A stretch of DNA of 64,000 nt from Scortum barcoo (taxonomy: Eukaryota > Chordata > Actinopteri > Centrarchiformes > Terapontidae): assembly GCA_023238725.1 (NCBI GenBank), contig CM041545.1, positions 15,212,501 to 15,276,500 on the forward strand, read 5' to 3'. Made by a program: the position numbers and the translations under genes. Shown here in pieces: positions 24,299 to 35,600 of the stretch (position 1 is the stretch's first letter; the number at the start of each line of letters is the position of its first letter). Below the pieces are notes generated by a model. That model saw only the letters and a list, made by a program, of their open reading frames with translations. It had not been told where the DNA came from and did not search any database.

Positions 24299-26075
24299 GA
24301 CTTGGCTAAGGAAGCTACGCAACTTCATGTCAAAGAAAATTTTTTAAAAAAGAAGGAAGAGATGAAAGGATGAGCCATCATTTAAAGACAGCACTGAAGG
24401 GTGAACTAACAAGATTTTTTTTTTTTAATAACAAGACAAATTCCATGTGCAATAGGTGGTGCCCTGTCAAATGTTGCTTGTGTATTAATGTTTAAATATG
24501 TGTAAATATAACAGGAAAACAAGCAGGATTTGAGCTCGACGCTGGTGAAGAAGAAATTTGGGGCAACGTGATAACGACAAACAGGAAATAAGGACTCAAT
24601 CTAATGCCTTAATCAGCATTTTTTTTCAGACTCAAGATTGTATTCCCTGGTTTCACATGTGTCTTGTTGGAATACATGATGAGCCATATAGTATAACAGT
24701 AGGTGATTCATGTGGGGACCTGGAAATCTCAAATATTTAAAGTCAGGCACAGTTATGACAGATTTACGCAGAGATGTGACATGAATGACCAACCATCTTT
24801 TATCAAACAAGTTAAATTTCCGACAAATGTGTCACTTCAATTATACTCTGATCAATGCCGCTGTTATCATTCAGTTTCTGTGGTTCTTGCCGCTCAGACA
24901 AAACCGCTGTTATTTGTGCAGTACAGTATTTGGGAGGCCGTCCAGTGTTAAACAAACGACTTTGGTCAGAAAACCACATATAATATTTTCTGACTTCAAC
25001 AAAATTCATTTGAATTTGCAGACTGAATGAAATATGATTTTCCACATAAATGTTATTTATGTTCATTTATAACAGTAACTGAGCAAAAAATATGAAATAG
25101 CTGCTTATTTTATAGGTTCAAAATTAGAGTTGTGTGATAATTCAAGCTGGGATTAATGTTTCTGCTTAGCTTTTAAAGTAATGCTTATCTACTGCCCATA
25201 ATGTTCTCAATATCTAATAACAGACTACTGCTTACTGCCAATATTATTATTTCTTAACATAGAAATAGAAGCATTTCAACAAGATGGATCATATTTTGAA
25301 GATTCAAATACCATGAACAAGAGTAAAGCACGACATTGTGCTGGTGTGCTGCCTCCATGTGGTCAAAACCTTGTATTACCTCTGAAATACAGAGTGCAGT
25401 CAGTTGGGGATTTAAGGCGCTCCCCCATGCTAATATCTGTGCAGCAACAGTATGATAGTAATATTGGGATTCAGTACTAGTGTGACGATTCTAAGAACTT
25501 TCCTCTGGGTTCAGCAAAAAAACTTTGCCAACATATTTATACCACACGTGGAGATTTTTGCAAATCATTTCATAAAGTCATAGTGTCAGGTCGGGCTCAG
25601 TGTACATTTCTATCCATTTGTTGCCATGGAAGTTCCAAAATCAAAGAGTGGTACAAAGTGCAGAAAGGAAATTTTATTTGGAAAAGAGTTCAGACCTTCT
25701 GGGCTGTATAATGGTACTGTACAAAAAGTATTTGACCTCCCCCATGGGCTTGCTTTTTATTCAGAAGTAGTGCATACCTCATTTTTGTACCTTGAAGCTT
25801 ATGAACCTGAGAGATGTTCTGAACCAGGATGGACCATGTACCAAGTTCATAGTAGTTCTGTTTGATTCATCTATCTTTGATAAACAACACATTGGGAGCT
25901 AAAGTTAATATTTTCTGTTTTTTTGTGAATTAACATTTTTAGAAAGTACCTGGTATGCTTCTATTTGTCTTTGCCATAATTTGTACATATAAATATATTT
26001 TGTATTTATGTTCCATTTGAGGACATGAATATGTCCCCTCATGCTTTTAATAAAATGTTTCAGATGTTTCTTTTG
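24299..26075 (+). other. gpsm1: gpsm1 3' untranslated region
   Basis: AT-rich stretch from the stop codon to just after the AATAAA at 26049. It contains two Pumilio-type TGTANATA motifs (24501-24508 and 25982-25989) and a T run at 24415-24426. Open frames here have no recognisable domain. The end is inferred from the poly(A) signal. Confidence 0.75.
26049..26054 (+). other. gpsm1: Polyadenylation signal of gpsm1
   Basis: AATAAA followed within 30 bases by a T/GT-rich stretch (ATGTTTCAGATGTTTCTTTTGG). It is the first good signal after the stop codon and lies 0.7 kb before the ak1 promoter. Confidence 0.75.
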
Positions 26076-26739
26076 GCTCTATTTTTATTTCGTTTTGGCT
26101 TTTATAAAGTTTGCACACAGCAGTTCCTCTTTTTAAGCTCAGGAAAATTACATGAGTAACACTGACGTCTACAGCACATTAATATTACATTCGGTACATT
26201 GGAAAGTTTTTCCTACTGAGAGCAGTCAATGGATTGAATTTCCCAATATCTAATCTTTGGTGGAACAAAGCACAAAGGGCTTAGCAAACCTGTTGATTAA
26301 CTTCCTGTTTTGTTGCCTAAGATTCAGGAGCAATGTAAATAAAAATACGGGCTTCTGTTCGGCTCCTGTTTTTCATTGACAAACGGGACACTTTCCAGGT
26401 ACGTACAGGTTTTGTGTGTTTTGTCTCAATTTTCCCATAATGTTAGTAGTGTCAATACTTGCAAACACTTCTGCACCTATAACATAACATAATATTTTAA
26501 CTCTCCATTATTCTACGGGGCCCACATAGTAAATGAAGTCGAAAATCTGAAGTTCAAAAGAAGGCTGCACAGTCAAGTGCAGCAATTTGTGACCTTTTGC
26601 CACAGCCCTCCCCTCCTGTTCCTCTGCCTCCAATTTCACCCTTACCTCCTCCTGTCTGTCATCATTTCGCTCCCTCCCTCCCTCTCCTTGGCTGTTCTTC
26701 CTCCCTCTTACCCAGAATGCAACGCAGGCTGAGCAGGCT

Positions 26740-26756
26740 CAGCTGAGCTATAAAAA
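26740..26756 (+). promoter_or_regulatory. ak1: ak1 core promoter: E-box and TATA box
   Basis: CAGCTG at 26740-26745 is followed directly by TATAAAAA at 26749-26756, preceded by pyrimidine-rich sequence. A start site near 26780 would fit. CANNTG E-boxes suit a gene strongly expressed in muscle, but binding is inferred. Confidence 0.6.
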
Positions 26757-26779
26757 GGCATAGCATGGGGGAGGGAGGG

Positions 26780-26875
26780 CTGCCGTGCAGTAGGAACTGT
26801 GCAGACGTACACACACGGGGATCCAGGGACAGCAGCCCCTTGCACTAGGATCTAGAGCCGCAGCGCGAAAGAGAG
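26780..26875 (+). other. ak1: ak1 untranslated exon 1 (approximate 5' end)
   Basis: Begins about 25-30 bases after the TATA box and ends at GAGAG|GTCAGT, a usable donor. It has no ATG in frame with the ak1 coding exons. The acceptor at 30350 is the likely partner. Confidence 0.5.
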
Positions 26876-29800
26876 GTCAGTACAGAGGACAAAGGCTCCA
26901 CAGAGAGAAAGCGATCATGAAATGACAGGGAGAGGGTCTGAGTTTGTCAGAGGGAGTGACGAATAAAGACATGTCAGAGAGGGAGTGTGGGGAGGCAGAG
27001 TGGGCAGGGCAGCTTAATGGGATGGAAAGTGAAAATAACAGACTGCAATGCTGAACTGTCATCTGGTTTTCTTGACACACTTTGGGCAGTCACACTGTTT
27101 AAAATGGTTGACATTCTCACAAGATGAGACATTTGTGCATAATGCAAAGGCATGGAGCTCTTGTGTGTCATTCACAGTGATGGCACTCAAGGGATGTCAT
27201 AACTGTTTTGCCATTGATTCTTATTTTTTCCTCCAGACATTTGCTCTCACATATTATTGCAGATGGTTTGCCTTCAATGTAATAACATGTGAACATTATC
27301 CACCACCTACACCCATTAAAGGCCATTTCCATACAAGCTGCTCTTGCATTTAATCCCACTGCCATGCTTATGGCAGTGGTGGTCATTAACAGCTGATTAG
27401 GGGCTGAGCACTATTGATTCTTGTGAGCGAATGCTGCACATTTAGGTGAACCACAGTGTTCAATTTGCAAGCAAACCCGTCCACAACAGGCAGAACTAAC
27501 AGCAAAATGATCTCGCTCCATCCTTTCACAAACATCATGGAATATCTCCCACTGCACTGACGTCAAAGGGTCCCCTGTTCTCCCTTAAAGGGCCAGTAAG
27601 CTCAATTAATTTGCAGAGTGCCTCAGCAACCATCGGTGCACGGAGAGAATGCATGAATAGATAATGTGCTCAGTACTTTGTTTTCACCCCTGTTGCTTCG
27701 AGGGGGCTGTCGGTGAGAGCTTAATCACCATGTGCTTTTTGAGAATGGTTGACATGCTATCCAGTAACAGCTGCAGACTGACTGAGTCTTTTTTTAGCAG
27801 GGCTGGATGTTAAAAAACAGTAATAAGACATGAGGGTGGGACTAGTGAAATTGGCTGGGGTGGGGGGTGATGGGGAACCCACTATCTTTGTATTTCAATT
27901 CAAGGGTAGATTTACAAGCACCACACGTTCAAATGTTTCTCCACATGTTAGGTTCTCCAATATGTGTGCATTAACAGCACAGCCAGTCACATGGTATTAC
28001 ATTATTTATGTTGTTGTGGGACAGTCATGCACTTAAAGGGATGCAATCTGAATCCAACATTCACAGGGCTTTGTCCGCATGATGTCCAGTTCAAACATCT
28101 TGTCACATCCCCAGTACTGGCACAGCCTCTGTTGGGCCGCAGCAAAGCAATGTAATGTTTCACTGCATACTGTAGTAGGCTTCTGTTCCATAATTCCTTG
28201 CAGTACTGAGTGCAATTCCCACACTGAAAGCCATGTTTGCGTCATATTAGAACCAGAACGTGTCCGGCCTGCCAAAGAAGCAGGGGACCCAGTCGATGGC
28301 ACCATAATAGGCCAGAGAGGGTTTCCCAAACAGGCTCTGCGCTGACTCAGGCGCTAGCCTCCAAGTGACATTTACACAGACCACAGAGTTAATGGCTGCT
28401 GACATACAACTGGACACCTGAGAAGCAGTCCTGAGTCCTGAAGAGTGTTGCGAGAATCAGTGAACAAGCTGGTAGCAATTCCAGCTTTAGTGTATGCTCT
28501 GCTAAAGTACATCTTTAAGGTGAACCAGGAAACGTGCATTAGCCCTAGAAATATAAGAATCTGTCTTTTGGACCATTTAGTGTGACTCATTTGTCCTCTG
28601 CTGAAGTGCAGCCACAGGGAAAACTACTCATATCGCCTTTTTAATGTCTTGCATTCCTTAAAGCTTATAGAGAGAGACTGTTTGAACAGCAGGCATATGC
28701 CACTGAGCAAACAGCCACATTGACACAAGGTCAAATTCAAGTCTCTTAAATCTAATCTAACATCTCTCCCCACGTTTGTTTAAGATTACCCATCTCGACT
28801 TAGAAAATAAGTCTTCACAAAGAGAAAAAAAAAATCAAATATATCTCACATTTCTCTCATTCATTCTTTGTATTTATCACGTGTGAATTAAAATGTGGGT
28901 GCAGTATGTCCTTTTCTACCTGGTGACCATGCCAAGGCACTTAAATACAAGCCTGGCTATCGTCATGTAACCTGAGATATCAGCACTTTGCCCTTTCGCA
29001 TGGTTGCCTGGTTTCACAAAACTCAGACCAGCAGCTTCTCAGGTTCTTCGATGACCGTGGTGCGCACATGTGTGATGTAAGTAGTCGGGTAGTAGTCAGG
29101 CAAATACTAAGCAAAAAAAAAAGGAAAATGACTACACGTGGAAAAAGTTGTCATTCTCATTCAAAACCAGTGGGAAGTAGCTGTATGAAAGAAGAACAAC
29201 TTTTGCAAAATAGCGAACTAAGTATTTCAGTTTCTTCTCTACAGTCAAAGCAGAGGTAGGACCAGGTGGTTATTCTGGCATAGGCAACACCTGTTGAGCT
29301 AGATCTTCAAGTTATTTAAAGCCGGTTCTTACAAACACACCCATTTTCAAGTCGAGGCATGTGACAGGAGCAGGCGTCTAGCTGAACATATCTATTTACA
29401 AATGCTAGCACCACTGACTCACCAACCTCCTTCCCCATTCTTGTGTCTTCTGTCCTTTTAAGCAGCTAAAAGAGAAGTGTAAACAGGAAAGCATGCAGCT
29501 GTTGTCTTCTTTAGATATGTTCAGCACTGTTAATACAGGGTTATCAGCCACTTCCTGTCCAGATCAAGTGTTGCAGGGTGGTGTTTTCACTCTGAACTGG
29601 CACAGCATTTATTAACCACAACAGAAGCTTTTGCTTTCTCGTTTACTTCAAAAGTGTTCATTTCTGTTAAACCACACAGTGTCAAGTACAATGCTATAAA
29701 ACATTTTATCAGTTATGAGATACTAGACAGTGACAGTAATATCATTACCAGCTCATGTGTTTCATGTGTTTGTGAGGTGATACTGAAGCATACCATGAGG

Positions 29801-30350
29801 TAAAAAGTCTTGAACAGAAGTTACACAATCTACAAAGAGCAAGTTACTAAAACAGAAGCAGAAGCTTTCTTGGTAAAAGCAGTTAGAATTGGTATGTTGT
29901 TGTAACATGGTATTTCCCAATATTCACTGTAAAATTAAAAATTTTTCAAATGCAGCAATCCTGATTCCCAAAATAGATAACACCATTATGTACCACTTTA
30001 GGAAATGACTTTTGGGGAGATAATTGTATGGCCCACATTATGCTGCTTCAGCAATAGAAATAAGTAAGGAATTCTTTTGGGTCACAATGGGAAACAATTT
30101 ATTTGGGGGGCCAAAAGTTAATATTAAATTAAATGATTAAATGTTTAAAACATGATCAGCAACATGATCCGAATGTGTGACATTCACCTCGCTTTAAAAT
30201 GAAACCTTGTCATGTAACACTCATTATCAACCTTGATGGACTCCCCAAATAAAATGTAAACGAGTCAAATTCTATTATATGTGCTGTCTTTGCCAAACGA
30301 TCTGCTGTAATGCATTCATTTACTTTTCTGTATCTTTTTCTGTCTTTTAG
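26876..30350 (+). other. ak1: ak1 intron 1 (3.5 kb)
   Basis: AT-rich intron without supported coding sequence. It contains a perfect 10-bp inverted repeat with a 4-base loop at 27356-27379. No mobile element was recognised. Confidence 0.6.
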
Positions 30351-30388
30351 TTGAAGGACAATACTCATCTAACGCAACACAATGGCAG
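30351..30388 (+). CDS. ak1: ak1 exon 2: 5' UTR and first coding bases
   Basis: The acceptor GTCTTTTAG is followed by 31 untranslated bases and ATG-GCA-G (30382-30388), then donor GTAAAT. Only Met-Ala and one base of Asp are coded here, a split that ORF finders miss. Confidence 0.93.
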
Positions 30389-32408
30389 GTAAATAACAAA
30401 TCATGTAAAATATGTTGATAATGACGATTTTTATTTTTCATCTTATGGAGTTAAAATAAGGTGGATACAGACTTGTGTTTTTCTTAGACTCTACTGCCCT
30501 CCTTTGGTAAATTTTGAGAATACAGTGGAGATCTTACATTTTCCATTTGAGGATACTACACACATGGTATTCCATTATAAAATCAAAACAGATTATGATG
30601 TTACATTTAATTAATAACACAACATTGTGTATTATGAATTGTAATATGGTTAAATTGCATGCAATTGTACTTTGATAATTACCACTATAGTTATGAACAA
30701 GTCCAAAGTTTGTGTTTTATTTTCATTTTTTCCCACCTGACACATTTATAAGTTTGTTGTAGTTACCTGTGAACAAGTTAACCTGGCCATATAACATTAT
30801 TAAATGACAACAGTTGCCACAGCAACACTGTTTGAGTCAAAGCACAACCCTGCTTCACCAAAGCAAGGACAGTCAAAATAGCTCATTGGACCAGGCGGTG
30901 CTGTGTCCTGCAGCTAAACAATGGGAAATGCGTGTATTGCTGATTCCACTGACCGCCGAGACGGTTTGTAACATATTTTATCATCACTGGTGGATTTAAC
31001 TCAGTTTAAACAGTTTTTTGGGGAGGTCAGTAGAAAGCGTTGCCATATCACAAGTGTGGACTTGTAACCTCTTTGTGTGTTCCTTGTGCTCATTTCAGAC
31101 AAAATTAAAGATGCCAAGATCATCTTTGTCGTAGGTGAGTGTGCTCCGTCTCTATAGCACCACAAACTCATTTTTACCAACAGCAAACATATCACCTCTC
31201 ATGCTATGCCGATGACCTCTGTCTTACCTTTGCAGGTGGGCCTGGCTCTGGAAAGGGCACCCAGTGCGAGAAGGTAGTTGCAAAGTATGGCTACACCCAC
31301 CTGTCATCTGGGGATCTGCTCCGTGCTGAGGTGGCTTCTGGCTCTGAGAGGGGCAAGCAGCTCCAGGCCATCATGCAGAAGGGAGAGCTTGTGCCCCTGG
31401 TAAGAGACTGAAATGTATAATTTTATCGTTTTTTTTTTACCAATAAGCAAACACTGCTGCCTTTATATACTTGTGCAATACCAAACGAAACATAGATATG
31501 ACAAAAATACATACATTTTTTTTACAATATATACTCAGTTGCCAGTTTAATTAAGTGCAAATATGTAAAACTAATGCGGGCTAATACAACAGTCCTGTAA
31601 CCTTTAAACTGTATGATCATGTTGGATGTAGCTTGTGTTGCGGTTGAACTGCATTGCACTACACAGTGAGGCACTTTTGCTATTTAATCTGTCCTCATTG
31701 ACATTAATGGAGAGGACAACCTAATAGAAACACCTGTCAGTGTAATAAACTGGCAATACTGAGTGTATATCGTACCAGAAGGGTCGCATCCTTGTGAAGG
31801 TGGATCATAATGTCTGGGGCCTGCTTTCAGGACACAGTCTTGGACATGATTAAGGACGCCATGATCGCCAAGGCTGATGTCTCCAAGGGCTTCCTTATTG
31901 ATGGCTACCCCCGTGAGGTGAAGCAGGGCGAGGAGTTCGAAAAGAAGGTGGGAGAGGGCGCGAGGTGTTGGTCTATAACTCATCCCCCTCCCAGCAGCAG
32001 TGGGGGAGAAATTAAAAACCTTAAACTTAAACCGTCTTTGATCACAGATCGGCAAACCCTGCCTGCTGCTGTACGTCGACGCAAAGTCAGAGACCATGGT
32101 CAAGAGGCTTCTGAAGCGCGGCGAGACCAGCGGGCGCTCTGATGACAACGAGGAGACCATCAAGAAGCGCCTGGACCTGTATTACAAAGCGACCGAGCCA
32201 GTCATCGCCTTTTACGAGAGCCGCGGCATTGTCAGGAAGGTGCGTGTGACAGCTTTGATGTGTGAAAATGAGGAGAAAAAAAAGTAACACGTGTGTGATA
32301 TCTAACATTTTCTCACGTGTGTCCTCATCTTGCTTTGTCCAGGTTGACTCCGAGCTACAAGTGGATGAGGTCTTCAGCCAAGTCTGCAAGGCTATTGATG
32401 CACTGTAG
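30382..32408 (+). CDS. ak1: ak1: adenylate kinase 1 (cytosolic), six coding exons
   Basis: Exons: 30382-30388, 31099-31134, 31236-31399, 31831-31947, 32048-32239, 32343-32408. They give 582 nt (193 residues plus stop), against 194 recalled for human AK1. The enzyme catalyses ATP + AMP = 2 ADP in the cytosol and carries phosphoryl groups in muscle and other high-turnover tissue. The P-loop GGPGSGKGT is at residues 15-23. SSGDLLRAEV (38-47) carries AMP-contact Arg44. DGYPREV contains Arg97. KRGETSGR and the following KKRL supply Arg132, Arg138 and Arg149 of the lid and catalytic site. The short form with a small lid fits the cytosolic type 1 enzyme. Codon use is GC-richer than the introns. All junctions are GT-AG and the frame is intact. 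It lies 4.3 kb (CDS to CDS: 6.1 kb) after gpsm1 and 8.8 kb before eng, same strand. Confidence 0.98.
31099..31134 (+). CDS. ak1: ak1 coding exon 3
   Basis: A 36-base exon encoding DKIKDAKIIFVV plus one base of Gly15, the beta-strand leading into the P-loop. The acceptor is TTTCAG and the donor GTGAGT. Confidence 0.97.
   Translation, partial: TKLKMPRSSLS
31236..31399 (+). CDS. ak1: ak1 coding exon 4 (P-loop, AMP site)
   Basis: Encodes residues 15-69, including GGPGSGKGT and SSGDLLRAEV, ending GELVPL at donor GTAAGA. The acceptor is TTTGCAG. Confidence 0.98.
31527..31770. mobile_element. MITE-like DNA transposon relic in ak1 intron 4
   Basis: The left end ATATATACTCAGTTGCCAGT and the right end read in reverse (ATATACACTCAGTATTGCCA) form imperfect terminal inverted repeats of about 25 bases with a 2-base indel. 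The body has no coding capacity. I recall elements with ends of this kind as abundant in teleost genomes. It ends 60 bases before exon 5. Confidence 0.65.
31831..31947 (+). CDS. ak1: ak1 coding exon 5
   Basis: Encodes residues 70-108 (DTVLDMIKDAMIAK... DGYPREVKQGEEFEKK), with catalytic-site Arg97. The acceptor is CTTTCAG and the donor GTGGGA. Confidence 0.98.
32048..32239 (+). CDS. ak1: ak1 coding exon 6 (lid)
   Basis: Encodes residues 109-172, including LLKRGETSGRSDDNEETIKK and the YYKATEPVIAFYESRG helix. The intron before it is only 100 bases. The donor is GTGCGT. Confidence 0.98.
32343..32408 (+). CDS. ak1: ak1 coding exon 7 and stop
   Basis: Encodes VDSELQVDEVFSQVCKAIDAL and TAG at 32406-32408. 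From memory the mammalian C-terminal Lys after AL is absent. The acceptor is GTCCAG. Confidence 0.97.
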   Translation, partial: VDSELQVDEVFSQVCKAIDAL

Positions 32409-32665
32409 TAAAACAACTGGATGAGATGTGTCTGGTTGCTGTTGTTTCATTTTTTTTTTTTAATCCTCTCAGAATATATTTCATAAGAACAAAACATGAG
32501 CACAAATAATAACCTACCCTCCCCACTCATCTTGGTAAAAAAAAAAAAAATTTAAAAAAAAATAATCGAGGGCCATTAAGGATCAAAGATGCCTTAACTC
32601 TACTGCCACTCCAGCAATAGGAATCTGCAGCTCACAAAACAATAAATCTGCTGGAAATCCATTAG
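32409..32665 (+). other. ak1: ak1 3' UTR with likely poly(A) signal at 32641
   Basis: T-rich and A-rich runs follow the stop codon. AATAAA at 32641-32646, followed by a T-rich stretch, is the first good signal. A longer UTR to about 33.1 kb cannot be excluded. Confidence 0.5.
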
Positions 32666-35600
32666 TTTTTTCTCCATACAGCTCCCATTCTGTGCTGAAC
32701 ATGTATGTGGATGCATCCGGGTGACATCTCGAAAGGCACACGTGTGCGCGGGAGGTGTCGAGCGTTTAGCCACAAACCAGCACTTTACACAATCTTGTTT
32801 CCCTGTTTAACGCTGCAATACCAGAGAGTCCAGAGCTCATGGGGAAATATGACTGTGCCACTGAGCAATGGCAGAGATCACCCACTGTGGACAAACTGGT
32901 GAAACTCTGCATACATGCACATTGACAGGATATTTATATATTTTTTTTTATCAACCACCGTGGACTTCAAAAATTAATGTCTATTAATCCATCTATAACT
33001 GTATTTAAAGCAAAGAAACATAGTTTTATCATCAAGATGTACACATGTAACATTGGTGTCTATAAAGTGGTATATGTAAAAGAAAAAAAAGAAAATTAAA
33101 GTATAAGGAAAAACATAATATTTGGAATTACTCTATTAGTGGTGACTGTGTTTCAATATTTAAAAAATGTACTTTCTAATGACATGCAATCTGTATTAAT
33201 ACTGTGTAATAGTGTGCAGACTGCAGTAGAGTGCAGACATTGTGAACAGTTCTGAACAAACACACGCACACAAACAAGGGACTTTGACGGCGCTTCAAAG
33301 TTGAAAAAGGAAACGCTTTTTCTGTTCAGAAAACACGGTCAAGGTGCACGAGCTCGTAGACACAACAGGACATGCTGCCACAGCCATAGCTTAATACTGT
33401 TATTATAACTTTTTCCTTTGAGTCCATGATGACCAACAGCTCTTCCTTTACCTCTCACCTTCCTCACACACACACACTCATGCACGTCCAGCTGGCCAAG
33501 CAAACACTGCAGCAGGTATCCGGACTACCCTCCAAGGAGAGCTCTGATCATGACTCTGCGCCGTAGGGACAAGGAAGAGGAAAACAGCTTCTGAGGGGGG
33601 ACAGGATGTGTCCATCGGAAAGTCAATCAAGAAAAGGCGTCTGTAAGCACTTTCATAAAGTCATCGAGGATGCCGCTGGAATGCTAGGAATGCTGCTCTT
33701 ACCTCATAAACGTGCAAAACAAAGGGGAGAAAAGAGGTGACAGTGATATTTATCACGTATGGCGGACAGAGAAAGCAAGACACATGTCTGTGAATGTTGG
33801 GGAGAGAGGAAACCATGAGCCCCTGTGTCACAGTGTGTGCGACACCTACAGCACTGCACTTCAGGGATCATGACCTAAGCTAACCCATTGGGAATTAAAT
33901 TGGAAGGAGACCTCTGCAACTGCCATGTACTTAAAGCTCCCATGTCTAGGATTTGAACATTTCTGACCTCCTGTGGTGGTAAAGCAGACAGCAACATTTC
34001 CAGTTCTCTATAGAAATTGTCATCTCAAACCTAAAGTAGCAATGCAGAATAGAAAGACAAGATATATTTTCATTTTTGGATCAATGCATTAACTTTCAGC
34101 AAAGGAATAATTGACAACACTGGAAAAAGCCTCCAGTCCAATCAGGTGAGGAGCATTTATTCAAACATCACACGCAGATAGGTGTCAACAAAATAATTCA
34201 TTTTCCATCTACCTGAAATCCCTGAAGTGGGCTTAATGACCATGGACCCGAGTTAATAAGCAAATTGCACATTTGCAAATGTCACCCTCTCAGTGTAAGG
34301 CTTCTACCAAGGCACATAAAATGAACCAGAGTGTGCACGCTTTATGATTGTGTGCGCTTACTCTAGCTGCAGACTCACATAATTACAAGGAGAGTAATGT
34401 GCAATCAGCTATGAATATCACACACCAGTTTTCTATCACTACTTGGAGGGCAGTTTTTCAATTAGACTGGTCTAATGAATCAGATGGAAAATGTTCAGCG
34501 GTATGAGGCAGCTCAAATAAATCTGAGCTTTTCACAGAAATCCAGTGTGCATGCATACATGGTGCTTTTGTTTCTGCCGTCAGACGACTGCGCTAAAATA
34601 CAAAAGCTAATAGCCCAGAAACGAAGTAGATGTGGAGCTCGTAGATTCTGAAACAAAGCTGGTGAGCATCATCTCGAGGGGATCATGTGGGCTCCCACTC
34701 AGTTATCCATCCAAGGGTCATACAGGGACATTCGCAGCTTTAAACATGCCTAGCTCGCCGAGAAAATAACCCCTCTTTAGACTGTCACGGACAATTACAT
34801 GCAGCTTTGTGGCTCCGATGTAAAATTAACCGGGACCACTCACTTAACTGAACCCCAAACCGCACTTCCTGCAAAAGACATCCTGAATTACATTCAAAAG
34901 TGAGATATGATTGCGCAAATGGGAAGTCTCTATAATGAAGACCCTGTCAATTAGCTGCCTTATGGGATCACAGCTGTACGTTCAACGACCCTGTAAGGCT
35001 GACAGGCTTCTGTTCATCTTGTATCAGTCTCGGATATTACCGCTACAAGGCCATGCGTCAGATCCCCCCTTGGAGGACGATAAGGAAGCGAGGAAGCTGG
35101 CGCATGTACTTCCCTCTCTCTCTCTCCTCTGCTATGCACTGTGGCGGACTGGCCGGCTGGCACCACAGAGACCCAGTGGCACCGTGCGGGAACCAACGTC
35201 AACCTGTGATGAAAGACGGTGGCCGATTGTTTCCTGTTATTGAAACACTACTCATGGGTGGGGTGGAGAGCTGGAGGTAGGCTCCAATAAAAAAAAAAAA
35301 AAAAAGAAAAAAAAAAAACAGAGGAAAGCCATCGAGGGAGAGTGCTACTGTGGAAGTGTCCTTTTTGCCAGCCTCGGCTGTGATGGAGTGCCTTAAGTGA
35401 ACGGCAATAGTGACAACATATGCCTCAGCAGCTAAACCCGAATCATGTCAGCTACCGGAGGATTGCAACCATTTAAGTAACAGAGTATATGAGTGGAGTA
35501 AAATTGTCTCTACTTAGTGTTTTATCCCATGTGCATTTCTTTGTTCATGCAGCCTGAAGGAACGAGGTCAAGTCAAGTTCACAGAGTCACCGAGCAGAAT

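Noticed and set aside
31684..32163. 159-codon open frame on the minus strand across ak1 exons 5-6
   Set aside because: Antisense shadow of GC-rich ak1 exons. No domain was recognised and the sense exons explain the sequence.
34911..35280. Possible exon or gene between ak1 and eng
   Set aside because: Translated frames show no known domain. No convincing promoter, splice pair or poly(A) signal.
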